A stretch of 64,000 nt of DNA, taken from contig NZ_MKSQ01000008.1 of assembly GCF_001898115.1 (NCBI RefSeq), forward strand, positions 497,606 through 561,605. The letters run 5' to 3'. Positions 17,745 to 25,261 of the stretch are shown here, one piece after another (positions within the stretch are counted from its first letter, which is position 1; each line of letters begins with the position of its first letter). The notes below the pieces were generated by a model. The model was not told the origin of the DNA. It searched no databases and saw only the letters and a program-made list of their open reading frames with translations. This DNA comes from Allobosea sp. 67-29 (lineage in GTDB: Bacteria > Pseudomonadota > Alphaproteobacteria > Rhizobiales > Beijerinckiaceae). The position numbers and the translations under genes were made by a program.

Positions 17745-18722
17745 TCAGGCGAGGAAGCGCCTGGCCCCGTCGAGCTGCGCCACGGCCTCGCTCACCATAC
17801 GCTCGACGATCTCGCCGGCGGACGGGATATCGGCGATCAGCCCCGCCGCCTCGCCGAAGATCACGGCTGCCTTTTCGGGATCTCCGGCCGTGAAGGCCTC
17901 GCGATAGGCCGGTGCCTCGGCGGCGATGGCAGCCTTGAGATCCTGCTCCCGCCCGGCCCATGCGGCGATGAAGGCGTTGTTCGCGACGCGGATGTCGAAA
18001 GGCTTCGGCCAGTCGAGCTGGCGGGCGATGTCGGGCAGCGAGGAACGCACCGTCCCGTCGCCGGTCGCGGCGACTGCGGCAGCATGGTGGCGCTCATGCA
18101 CCAGCGCCTCCCGGCTCGCCCAGAACCGGGTGCCGATGAGCACGCCATCGGCGCCGAGCATCAGGGCGGCAGCGAGCCCGCGCCCGTCGGCGATGCCACC
18201 AGCGGCGAGCAACAGCGTAGCGGGGCTTTCTCGGGCGATGAGGTCGGCTGCTTCCGGCACGAAGGGCAATGTCGCGCGGCTGGCGCCGTGGCCGCCGGCC
18301 TCCGTGCCCTGCGCGACGATGATCGCGGCGCCGGCCTCGAACGCCTGGCGGACATGGTCAAGCGTCTGGCACTGGCAGATCAACGGCACGCCGGCAGCCG
18401 CGATCTCGGCGGCGAAGGGCCGCGGGTCGGCGAAGGACAGCATCAGCGCTGAGGGCTCATGCGCCAGCGCCTGCGTCAGGAGCTCGGGCTTCCTCGCCAT
18501 CGACCAGGTGATGAAGCCGCAGCCGACCTGCGTGTTGCCGGCAGCGGTGAATTGCTGCTCCAGCCAATCGGCGTCGCCATAGCCGCCGCCGATCAGCCCC
18601 AGGCCGCCCGCCCGCGTCACGGCGGCCGCCAGCGCCCCGCCGCCCGCCAGCGCCATCGGCGCCGACAGGATCGGATGGGTGATGCCGAGCCGCTCTGTCA
18701 GCCGCGTGGCGAGGCGCGCCAT
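17745..18722 (-). CDS. Nitronate monooxygenase family FMN enzyme
   Basis: A 325-residue TIM-barrel flavoprotein with HPILSAPMALAGGG at the N-terminus (FMN-binding), the AQGTEAGGHG motif including the family's catalytic His, and the phosphate-binding LLAAGGIADGRG and LGADGVLIGTRF stretches. It belongs to the family once called 2-nitropropane dioxygenase, which oxidises nitronates such as propionate-3-nitronate; the actual substrate is not predictable. It lies 16 bp after the aminotransferase gene and is probably in the same transcript. Confidence 0.88.
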   Translation of the reverse strand: MARLATRLTERLGITHPILSAPMALAGGGALAAAVTRAGGLGLIGGGYGDADWLEQQFTAAGNTQVGCGFITWSMARKPELLTQALAHEPSALMLSFADPRPFAAEIAAAGVPLICQCQTLDHVRQAFEAGAAIIVAQGTEAGGHGASRATLPFVPEAADLIARESPATLLLAAGGIADGRGLAAALMLGADGVLIGTRFWASREALVHERHHAAAVAATGDGTVRSSLPDIARQLDWPKPFDIRVANNAFIAAWAGREQDLKAAIAAEAPAYREAFTAGDPEKAAVIFGEAAGLIADIPSAGEIVERMVSEAVAQLDGARRFLA

Positions 18723-18738
18723 GGCCGCTTCCCCGGCC

Positions 18739-19611
18739 TCAGGCGGCCTTGGCCTTGGTGTGGGCGAAGTCCATGTAGAGCTCGCGGGCCTTGCGGAAGA
18801 GCGGGCCGGGCTGCAGCGTGCGGTCGTCGATGCGGGTCACCGGCATGCACTTCGAATAGTTGCCGGAGATGAAGATCTCATCGGCCTTCTCGAACTCCTC
18901 GTAGCGCAGGCTGCATTCCTCGACGGTGACGCCGCTGTCGCGCAGCAGCTTGATGACACGCTGGCGCGTGATGCCGTTCAGGAAGGTGCCGTTCGGCACA
19001 GGCGTCTTCACCACGCCGTCCTTGGCGAGGAAGACGTTGGAGGTCCCCGTCTCGGCGACATGGCCGAGCATGTCGAGCACCAACGCGTTGTCGAAGCCGG
19101 CGGCCTTGGCGGCCTTCAGGATGCGGGCATTGTTCGGATAGAGGCAGCCGGCCTTGGAATCGGTCGGAGCTGTCTCGTAGGTCGGACGGCGATAGAGACC
19201 CTTGGTCACCGAGAAGCCGTTCGAGGGCTGCGGCATCGCCGCCTCGAAGAGGCACAGGGCGAACTGCGTGGAGTCCGGATCGGGCATGATCGTGGACGGG
19301 CCGTCGGCCTCGCCCCAATACATCGGTTTGACGTAGATCGCGGTGCCTGGCGCGAACTTCTTCACGCCCTCATACATCTTCTCGACGATGAATTCCGGCG
19401 TGACCGTGGCCTTGAGGCCGAGCGCGGCGGCCGAGCGGTTCACGCGGGCGGCGTGCAGGTCGATGTCGGGGGCGACACCATCGAAGTAGCGGCCACCGTC
19501 GAAGACCGAGGAAGCCTGCCAAAGCGCGTGGCTGCGGGGGCCGACAAGCCCGGGATTGCCCTCGTGCCAGGCTCCATCGAACCAGGTCCAGGTTTGAGAA
19601 TACCATGCCAT
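18739..19611 (-). CDS. ilvE: Branched-chain amino acid aminotransferase
   Basis: A 290-residue class IV PLP aminotransferase. The PLP-Lys region is in DSKAGCLYPNN and the cofactor-contacting ETGTSNVF and LNGITRQRVI motifs follow. IlvE transfers amino groups between glutamate and the 2-keto acids of Leu, Ile and Val. D-amino-acid or aminodeoxychorismate lyase activity is possible for this fold, but the N-terminal TWFDG and length favour IlvE. The azlDC branched-chain amino acid transport genes just upstream on the same strand support this role. Confidence 0.85.
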   Translation of the reverse strand: MAWYSQTWTWFDGAWHEGNPGLVGPRSHALWQASSVFDGGRYFDGVAPDIDLHAARVNRSAAALGLKATVTPEFIVEKMYEGVKKFAPGTAIYVKPMYWGEADGPSTIMPDPDSTQFALCLFEAAMPQPSNGFSVTKGLYRRPTYETAPTDSKAGCLYPNNARILKAAKAAGFDNALVLDMLGHVAETGTSNVFLAKDGVVKTPVPNGTFLNGITRQRVIKLLRDSGVTVEECSLRYEEFEKADEIFISGNYSKCMPVTRIDDRTLQPGPLFRKARELYMDFAHTKAKAA

Positions 19612-19737
19612 GGAGGCGCTCCGCTTCAGTCGATTTTGCTGATTTGCACCGTCCTCCCGCCGCCAGGCGCCGTCAACAGCAAGCGGCGCATGGCGCGATG
19701 ACGGGATGTGATGGAAGCCATCGGACAGGCTGATGGA

Positions 19738-20055
19738 TCAGAATCCGAGGAGCCGCGCCGCCGAGATCATCGCCATGCCGGTCAGCAGCGCGACGAGCTC
19801 GCTGCGGGTGACGAACATCGCGCCCACGGCGGCGAGCAGCGCCACGGCGGCCGCCAGGCCGAGCCGCTCGATCAGGGGGAGAACCGTCGCCACCACAATC
19901 GAGCCGGGCAGCGCGGCAAGGCCGCGCCGGACATGCGGCGTCAGCGGCACGAAGCTCATCAGCACGACGCCGGCGAGGCGGCAGAGATAGGTTGCGACCG
20001 CCATGGCGCCGATTGCAAGAACGGCGCCCCAGGCGCCGGGATCAGGCAGCGTCAT
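19738..20055 (-). CDS. azlD: AzlD family branched-chain amino acid exporter subunit
   Basis: The 105-residue protein has three or four membrane helices (YLCRLAGVVLMS, LPGSIVVATVLPL and a C-terminal helix ending AARLLGF), the AzlD signature. AzlC and AzlD form a two-component exporter of branched-chain amino acids and analogues. The ATG at 20055 with GGGAG upstream lies inside azlC, giving a 14-bp overlap and translational coupling. Confidence 0.85.
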   Translation of the reverse strand: MTLPDPGAWGAVLAIGAMAVATYLCRLAGVVLMSFVPLTPHVRRGLAALPGSIVVATVLPLIERLGLAAAVALLAAVGAMFVTRSELVALLTGMAMISAARLLGF

Positions 20056-20779
20056 CGCGGAAGGCTCCCGTGACGGCGCCGGCAAGCGAGCCGGTGATGA
20101 TGAAGGCGTATCCATCGACGAGCTTCGCGGTCAGGAGCGCGACGCAACCGGCCACCACCCAGGGGACGAGCCCGCGCGAGCCGCGCCAGAGCGGCACGAT
20201 CATGGCGGCGAAGAAGATCGGCATGACGAGGTCGATGCCGTAGCGGCGTGGATCGGCGACCAGCGCCCCCAGCATGTGGCCGGGCACAGTGGCGACGATC
20301 CAGACGATCCACAAGGCCAACCCCGCCCCGACCAGGACGCCGAGATCGCGCCCGCCTTCGGAGCGATAGCGCGTCCCGATCAGCCAGTTGGCGTCGGTGA
20401 AGAAGAAGAGGTGGAAGGCGTTGATCGCCTTGGGATAGCGCGCGAACCAGGGCTGGAGCGAGGCGCCCTGCAGGATCATCCGGGCGTTGACCGTCGCCGT
20501 GACCACGGCCAGGCCAGCGATGGCACCCCAACTCCATTCCGGGCGCCACAGCTCCATGGCCACGAGTTGCGAGACGCCGCCATAGACGAAGGCGCTCATC
20601 ATCAGCGTCTGGGCGAGGCTCATTCCCTTCGCCGCCGCGGCAGCACCGAAGGCGACGGCGAAGACGACGATGCCCGGCATCAGCACCGAAACCTTGCGCA
20701 CGCCGAGCAGCATGCCCTGCAGCGTCAGCGGCGCGGCGCTGGCGGCGGTTGGCGTTTCGGCGTCCTGGGGCAACGGCAT
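20042..20779 (-). CDS. azlC: AzlC family branched-chain amino acid exporter subunit
   Basis: A 245-residue membrane protein with about eight hydrophobic segments. The AzlC family stretches are AFVYGGVSQLVAMELW, VTATVNARMILQGAS and FFFTDANWLI. It is the large subunit of the AzlCD exporter in the inner membrane. The start is the ATG at 20779 with GGAAGG upstream; the frame extends much further but that part is Arg/Pro-rich noise. It lies upstream of azlD and ilvE on the same strand, a sensible branched-chain amino acid group. Confidence 0.88.
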   Translation of the reverse strand: MPLPQDAETPTAASAAPLTLQGMLLGVRKVSVLMPGIVVFAVAFGAAAAAKGMSLAQTLMMSAFVYGGVSQLVAMELWRPEWSWGAIAGLAVVTATVNARMILQGASLQPWFARYPKAINAFHLFFFTDANWLIGTRYRSEGGRDLGVLVGAGLALWIVWIVATVPGHMLGALVADPRRYGIDLVMPIFFAAMIVPLWRGSRGLVPWVVAGCVALLTAKLVDGYAFIITGSLAGAVTGAFRDDAA

Positions 20780-20946
20780 GGTCCTTCCAAAGGCCGAAGA
20801 CGCGACGCGGTCAACGCATGCCGGCCGCGCCCACGCATGTGTTTCATGCAAGGCGGATTCCAGCGGTCGGTACGGTGGCTCTCGACGGCACCGGCTTTTC
20901 CGGCAAGCTCTCTTTGCTTTTCGACCGGATGCGGTCATCTGGAAGC

Positions 20947-21561
20947 ATGCACTGGCTCCAGTCCATCGCGGCGATCGCGCCCGGCCTTCCTGCCGCCTGG
21001 CTGGTGCAGACCCCGCAGCAACCACGCAGCCTTCCGGAGCGCTCGCAGATGCGGCGCCGGACCGCCTGCACCATCCTGGCGCGTCAACTCGGCTGCTCGG
21101 AGGCCGAGATCGCCGTCGCCCACGACGAGGCGGGACGGCCATGGCCGACCGGGCCCGGCACAAGCGGCCTGCACCTCTCGCTCGCGACGCGCGCGGGAGC
21201 CGTCGCCGTCGCACTGGCGGAGCGCCCGGTGGGCATCGATATCGAGCGCGCCGAGCCGGACGGGGCCATCCCGCGAGCGATGCTGCATGGCGACGAATGG
21301 CGGGCGCTGCAGGCGATCGCCCCGGAGCACAGGCCGCTCGCCTTCGCACGGTTGTGGGCGGCGAAGGAGGCCTATGTGAAGGCACTGGGAACGGGCTTTG
21401 CCCGGCCGCCGGAGAGCTTCGCGGTCACGCTCCTCTCGGGGGCGGCCTTTCGCGTCGCGGATCCGTCGCGCTCCACCGCCGTGCAAGGATGGCTGCGCAC
21501 CATCGAAAACGGCGGCCGGGAAACCCTGGCCGCCGCCGCGATCGTTCTCGATGACACCTGA
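20947..21561 (+). CDS. 4'-phosphopantetheinyl transferase superfamily protein
   Basis: A Sfp/AcpT-type enzyme that transfers the 4'-phosphopantetheine arm from coenzyme A to carrier-protein serines. Visible are LHLSLATRAG, the metal-binding VGIDIERAEP and the FARLWAAKEAYVKALG signature. At about 204 residues it has the length of the two-lobed Sfp class, not AcpS. No polyketide or peptide synthetase genes are in the window, so the target carrier is unknown. The start is uncertain: the ATG at 20947 has a poor GGAA site and in-frame ATGs exist at 20929 and 20818. Confidence 0.85.
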   Translation: MHWLQSIAAIAPGLPAAWLVQTPQQPRSLPERSQMRRRTACTILARQLGCSEAEIAVAHDEAGRPWPTGPGTSGLHLSLATRAGAVAVALAERPVGIDIERAEPDGAIPRAMLHGDEWRALQAIAPEHRPLAFARLWAAKEAYVKALGTGFARPPESFAVTLLSGAAFRVADPSRSTAVQGWLRTIENGGRETLAAAAIVLDDT

Positions 21562-21564
21562 GCT

Positions 21565-22305
21565 TCAGCCCGGCTGGTCGGCGGGCCTGCGCTTGAGGAC
21601 ATAGCCGGCGACACAGACGAAGGCCGCGCCGATCGCCGCCGCCGCATAGTGCGGCAGGTCGGCAGGGCCAAGACCGATCGGATTGGTCTCGACCGGCACC
21701 GCCTTGACCCAGCTCGGCCAGTTGGCCTGCAGCCATTGCAGCACCGCAACGTCGCCCAGCATCATCTCCGCCGCGATCCAGCCGAGCAGCGCCGCGCCGA
21801 TCCAGACCAGCAGCGGGAAGCGCTCGATGATCGAGGTGAGAAGCTGCGCGCCCATGATGATGAGCGGAATCGACAGCAGCAGGCCGAAGATGAACAGCTC
21901 GGCATGGCCGCGGGCTGCGGCCGCGATCGCGATGACGTTGTCGAGGCTCATCACCGCATCGGCGATGGCGATGGTGCGAACCGCCTTCCACAGGCTGGTG
22001 CTGGCCTCGATGTTGCCGTGCGTTTCCTCCTCGCCCACCGCGAGCTTGATCGCGATCCAGAACAGCAGGACGCCGCCGATCACCTTCAGATAGGGCACGC
22101 CGAGCAGGTAGGTGACGACGAGCGCGAAGATGATGCGCAACCCCACCGCAGCACCCGCGCCCAGCCAGATGCCCAGCTTCTTGCGGTTCTCGGGCAGCGA
22201 CCGGCACGCCAGCGCGATGACGACGGCGTTGTCGCCGGAGAGCAGCAGGTCGATCCAGATGATCTGCAGCAGCGAGATCCAGAAGGTCGAGGACGAGAAA
22301 TCCAT
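21565..22305 (-). CDS. TerC family integral membrane protein (copy 1)
   Basis: A 246-residue protein with seven or more hydrophobic helices and the TerC signatures LLLSGDNAVVIALACR and ADAVMSLDNVIAIAAAA, whose acidic residues in the membrane suggest metal ion handling. TerC/Alx relatives are linked to manganese export and to metallation of secreted enzymes; the precise role here is unknown. It is 18 bp downstream of a clear paralogue, so the two arose by tandem duplication. Confidence 0.88.
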   Translation of the reverse strand: MDFSSSTFWISLLQIIWIDLLLSGDNAVVIALACRSLPENRKKLGIWLGAGAAVGLRIIFALVVTYLLGVPYLKVIGGVLLFWIAIKLAVGEEETHGNIEASTSLWKAVRTIAIADAVMSLDNVIAIAAAARGHAELFIFGLLLSIPLIIMGAQLLTSIIERFPLLVWIGAALLGWIAAEMMLGDVAVLQWLQANWPSWVKAVPVETNPIGLGPADLPHYAAAAIGAAFVCVAGYVLKRRPADQPG

Positions 22306-22323
22306 GTGTCGGTCAGTCCCTTT

Positions 22324-23028
22324 TCAGAGGGCCGGGTCCGGCCGGCGTGACTTGATGAGGTAGCCCAGCCCGAGCACCAGCAACGCGCCCAGGATGGCGG
22401 CGGGATATTCGAGCCGGTGCAGCAGTTCGGCTCCGAAGCGGCCGATCAGCCAGGGATCGCTGTCGAGCATCTCCCCAGCGACCCAGCCGAGCAGGCCCGC
22501 GCCCGCCCAGACCAGAATCGGGAAGCGGGTGAGAAGGTTGGTGATCAGCGAGGCGCCGACCACGATCAGCGGAATCGAGATGACGAGGCCCGCAATCAGG
22601 AGCGCCATCGAATCGCGCGCCACGCCGGCGATGGCGAGCACATTGTCGAGGCTCATCACGATGTCCGCGATCGCGACCGTCTGCACCGCCTTCCAGAGCT
22701 TGCTGCTCGCAGCGATCGAATCCTCGTCCTGCCCCTCTTCCTCCACCAGCAGCTTCACCGCGATCCAGACCAGCAGGCCGGCGCCGACAACGCGCAGAAA
22801 CGGCATGCTCAGCAGCGACGCGATCACCACCGTGAAGGCGATCCGCAGCACTACGGCCACGGCAGCGCCGAGCGCGATCCCCTTGGTGCGCTGCTCCGGC
22901 GCGAGCGCCCGGCAGGCCAGCGCGATCACCACCGCGTTGTCGCCCGAGAGGATGACGTTCAGCAGGATGATTTCGAAGAGTTTGCCCCAGATCAGCGGGT
23001 CGCTCAGCGAAAACGTTGTCAGATCCAT
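22324..23028 (-). CDS. TerC family integral membrane protein (copy 2)
   Basis: A 234-residue paralogue of the next gene, with VILSGDNAVVIALACRALAP and ADIVMSLDNVLAIAG in the same positions and a matching C-terminal helix followed by a basic tail. The two differ most in the middle acidic loop (EEEGQDEDS here). I looked upstream for the yybP-ykoY manganese riboswitch that precedes alx in E. coli and saw no convincing match. The pair may form a heteromer or be specialised. Confidence 0.88.
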   Translation of the reverse strand: MDLTTFSLSDPLIWGKLFEIILLNVILSGDNAVVIALACRALAPEQRTKGIALGAAVAVVLRIAFTVVIASLLSMPFLRVVGAGLLVWIAVKLLVEEEGQDEDSIAASSKLWKAVQTVAIADIVMSLDNVLAIAGVARDSMALLIAGLVISIPLIVVGASLITNLLTRFPILVWAGAGLLGWVAGEMLDSDPWLIGRFGAELLHRLEYPAAILGALLVLGLGYLIKSRRPDPAL

Positions 23029-23114
23029 ATTGCGCGACTTTCCTCGTCAGCCCCCGGCCGCCTGCGGCCATTCAACGATCGGCGCGGCCGAGGCCGCACC
23101 GGTACCGCGCCTGT

Positions 23115-24194
23115 TCAATCCAGCGCCTGCGCGACGGCCTTGCCCGCGGCTTCGGTGCCGAGCGTGCCACCGAGATCGCGCGTGCGGGTGCGGGCATCGC
23201 CCAGCGCTCGCTCGATCGCCGCCTCGATGCCCTTGGCGGCCTCGTGCTCCCCGAGATGATCCAGCATCATCGCGCCGGACCAGATCATTCCGACCGGGTT
23301 GGCGATGCCCTGGCCCGCGATGTCCGGCGCCGAGCCATGGACCGGCTCGAACAGCGAGGGATGGTCGCCGGTCGGGTTGATGTTGCCCGACGGCGCGATG
23401 CCGATGGTGCCGGTACAGGCCGGACCGAGATCGGAGAGGATGTCGCCGAAGAGATTGGAAGCCACGACCACGTCGAAGCGGTCAGGGTTCAGCACGAAAT
23501 GCGCGGTCAGGATGTCGATATGGTACTGGTCGACGGCGACGTCCGGGTAGTGCCTGGCCATCTCCTTCACCCGCTCGTCCCAGTACGGCATGGTGATCGA
23601 GATGCCGTTGGACTTGGTTGCGGAGGTCAGCTTCTTGCGCGGGCGGCGCTGCGCCAGTTCGAAGGCGTATTTCAGCACGCGGTCGACACCGACGCGGCTC
23701 ATGACCGTCTCCTGGATGACGATCTCGCGCTCGGTGCCGGCATACATGCGCCCGCCGACCGAGGAATATTCGCCCTCGGTGTTCTCGCGGACGACGAAGA
23801 AGTCGATATCGCCGGGCTTGCGATTGGCGAGCGGGCCGGGCACGCCCGGCATCAGGCGCACGGGGCGCAGGTTGACATATTGATCGAACTCGCGCCGGAA
23901 CAGCAGCAGCGAGCCCCAGAGCGAGATATGGTCCGGCACCTGCTGGGGCATGCCGACGGCGCCGAAATAGATCGCGTCATGGCCGCCGATGGTCTCCTTC
24001 CAGTCGTCCGGCAGCATCTTGCCGTGCTTGGCGTAGTAGTCACAGGAGGAGAAGTCGAACGCGTCGAGGCGCAGTTCGAAGCCGTATTTCTTCGAGGCGG
24101 CCTCGAGCACGCGCAGCCCCTCGGGCATGACTTCCTTGCCGATGCCGTCACCCGGTATGACGGCGATCCGATAGACGCGATTGGTCCCGCTCAT
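23115..24194 (-). CDS. Tartrate dehydrogenase / D-malate dehydrogenase (decarboxylating)
   Basis: A 359-residue member of the isocitrate/isopropylmalate dehydrogenase family. VIPGDGIGKEV opens the fold. VVRENTEGEYSSVGG is the substrate loop typical of tartrate and D-malate dehydrogenases, and the catalytic Lys/Asp region includes NLFGDILSDL and FEPVHGSAPDIAGQG (NAD site). It oxidises D-malate, meso- or L-tartrate with NAD and a divalent metal. Its ATG overlaps the stop of the upstream dehalogenase-like gene (ATGA), implying coupled translation and a linked pathway. Confidence 0.88.
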   Translation of the reverse strand: MSGTNRVYRIAVIPGDGIGKEVMPEGLRVLEAASKKYGFELRLDAFDFSSCDYYAKHGKMLPDDWKETIGGHDAIYFGAVGMPQQVPDHISLWGSLLLFRREFDQYVNLRPVRLMPGVPGPLANRKPGDIDFFVVRENTEGEYSSVGGRMYAGTEREIVIQETVMSRVGVDRVLKYAFELAQRRPRKKLTSATKSNGISITMPYWDERVKEMARHYPDVAVDQYHIDILTAHFVLNPDRFDVVVASNLFGDILSDLGPACTGTIGIAPSGNINPTGDHPSLFEPVHGSAPDIAGQGIANPVGMIWSGAMMLDHLGEHEAAKGIEAAIERALGDARTRTRDLGGTLGTEAAGKAVAQALD

Positions 24195-25102
24195 GCGGCT
24201 TCTCCGAAGAAAGATCCGAATTCCGCGGCAACGAGGTCGGGGACCTCTTCCGCGAGATAATGGCCGCCCGGCAGGGCATGGCCGCGCACATCCTGCGCAC
24301 GCTCGCGCCACAAGGCCAGAGGGTCGAAGCACTTGCCGATGATGCCGTTGGCGCCCCAGAGCGCCAGCAGCGGCTGAGTCAGCTTGCGGCCGCCATCCTC
24401 GTCATCGTGGCGGATATCGATGGTCGCGGCGGCGCGATAATCCTCGCAGCTGCCATGGATCGTCGCGGGATCGGCGAAGCAGCGCAGGTAGTGGATGAGC
24501 GCCTCGGGAACGAAAGGCGTCATCCCGGCCGAGCCGGAGCCGCATTTCTTGCGCCAGAAGGCCGCCGGATCCGCGCCGATCATCCGCTCCGGGAAGGGCG
24601 AGGGCTGGATCAGGAAGAACCAGTGCCAGTAGGCGCGGGCGAAGGCGTCGGTGGTGTTGGCATACATCTCACGGGTCGGCGCGATGTCGAGCGTCGCAAG
24701 GCGGATGACGCGGCCGGGATGGTCGAGCGCGAGGCGATGCGCGACACGGGCGCCGCGGTCATGCGCGCCGACACAGAAGCGCTCATGGCCGAGCGCCGTC
24801 ATCACCTCGGCCATGTCCAGAGCCATGGCGCGCTTGGCGTAGTTGGCGTGATCCGCCTCACCCTTCGGCTTGTCGCTGTCGCCATAGCCACGCAGATCGG
24901 CGCAGACGAGCGTGAAGCGGTCCTTCAGCCGTGCCGCGACCTTGTGCCAGAGCACATGGGTCTGCGGATAGCCGTGCAGCAGCAGGAGCGGCGGCCCCTC
25001 GCCGCCGACGCGCACGCGGATGCGCGCGCCCGGCGTCGCCACGTCGAGCAGACGAAACCCGGGGAACAGATTGTCGGTGACGGGGAGTTCGGTCAGACTC
25101 AT
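24191..25102 (-). CDS. Fluoroacetate/haloacetate dehalogenase-like alpha/beta hydrolase
   Basis: The 303-residue enzyme carries the residue set known from Rhodopseudomonas palustris fluoroacetate dehalogenase: nucleophile Asp115 in HDRG, carboxylate-binding Arg116 and Arg119, acid Asp139 in TLDI, halide-pocket His160-Trp161 and Tyr222, and base His281 in GGHYL. This predicts hydrolytic removal of halide from a small 2-halo-carboxylate, although epoxide hydrolases share the fold. The ATG at 25102 is the first good start; TTG codons upstream lack a ribosome site. It is coupled to the tartrate/D-malate dehydrogenase by ATGA. Confidence 0.85.
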   Translation of the reverse strand: MSLTELPVTDNLFPGFRLLDVATPGARIRVRVGGEGPPLLLLHGYPQTHVLWHKVAARLKDRFTLVCADLRGYGDSDKPKGEADHANYAKRAMALDMAEVMTALGHERFCVGAHDRGARVAHRLALDHPGRVIRLATLDIAPTREMYANTTDAFARAYWHWFFLIQPSPFPERMIGADPAAFWRKKCGSGSAGMTPFVPEALIHYLRCFADPATIHGSCEDYRAAATIDIRHDDEDGGRKLTQPLLALWGANGIIGKCFDPLALWRERAQDVRGHALPGGHYLAEEVPDLVAAEFGSFFGEAA

Positions 25103-25164
25103 CAGGCCAGAATTCTGCAACAATGCGGGAGCCGATACCCCGAACGCGCCGGGATTTCTGCCGC

Positions 25165-25181
25165 GGATTATTACATAATCC
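25165..25181. promoter_or_regulatory. Perfect 7-bp inverted repeat upstream of the dehalogenase operon
   Basis: GGATTAT-TAC-ATAATCC lies 63 bp before the dehalogenase start in an AT-rich patch. It looks like an operator. No regulator gene is adjacent. Confidence 0.45.
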
Positions 25182-25214
25182 TGATCAATGGTGAGGCGGC
25201 CGAGGACAGCATCG

Positions 25215-25247
25215 TTCCGCAGCCGGCACCCAGCACCGGCTGCGGAA
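25215..25247. terminator. Strong hairpin after pheT
   Basis: Perfect 12-bp arms (25215-25226 and 25236-25247, TTCCGCAGCCGG and its complement) with a 9-base loop begin 14 bp past the pheT stop. No T run follows on the minus strand, so it may protect or process the 3' end, not terminate alone. Confidence 0.55.
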
Positions 25248-25261
25248 TTCCGGTGATGCCG

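Noticed and set aside
23029..23114. yybP-ykoY manganese riboswitch before the TerC genes
   Set aside because: The leader is short and I could not find the conserved core; only a generic GC-rich hairpin is present.
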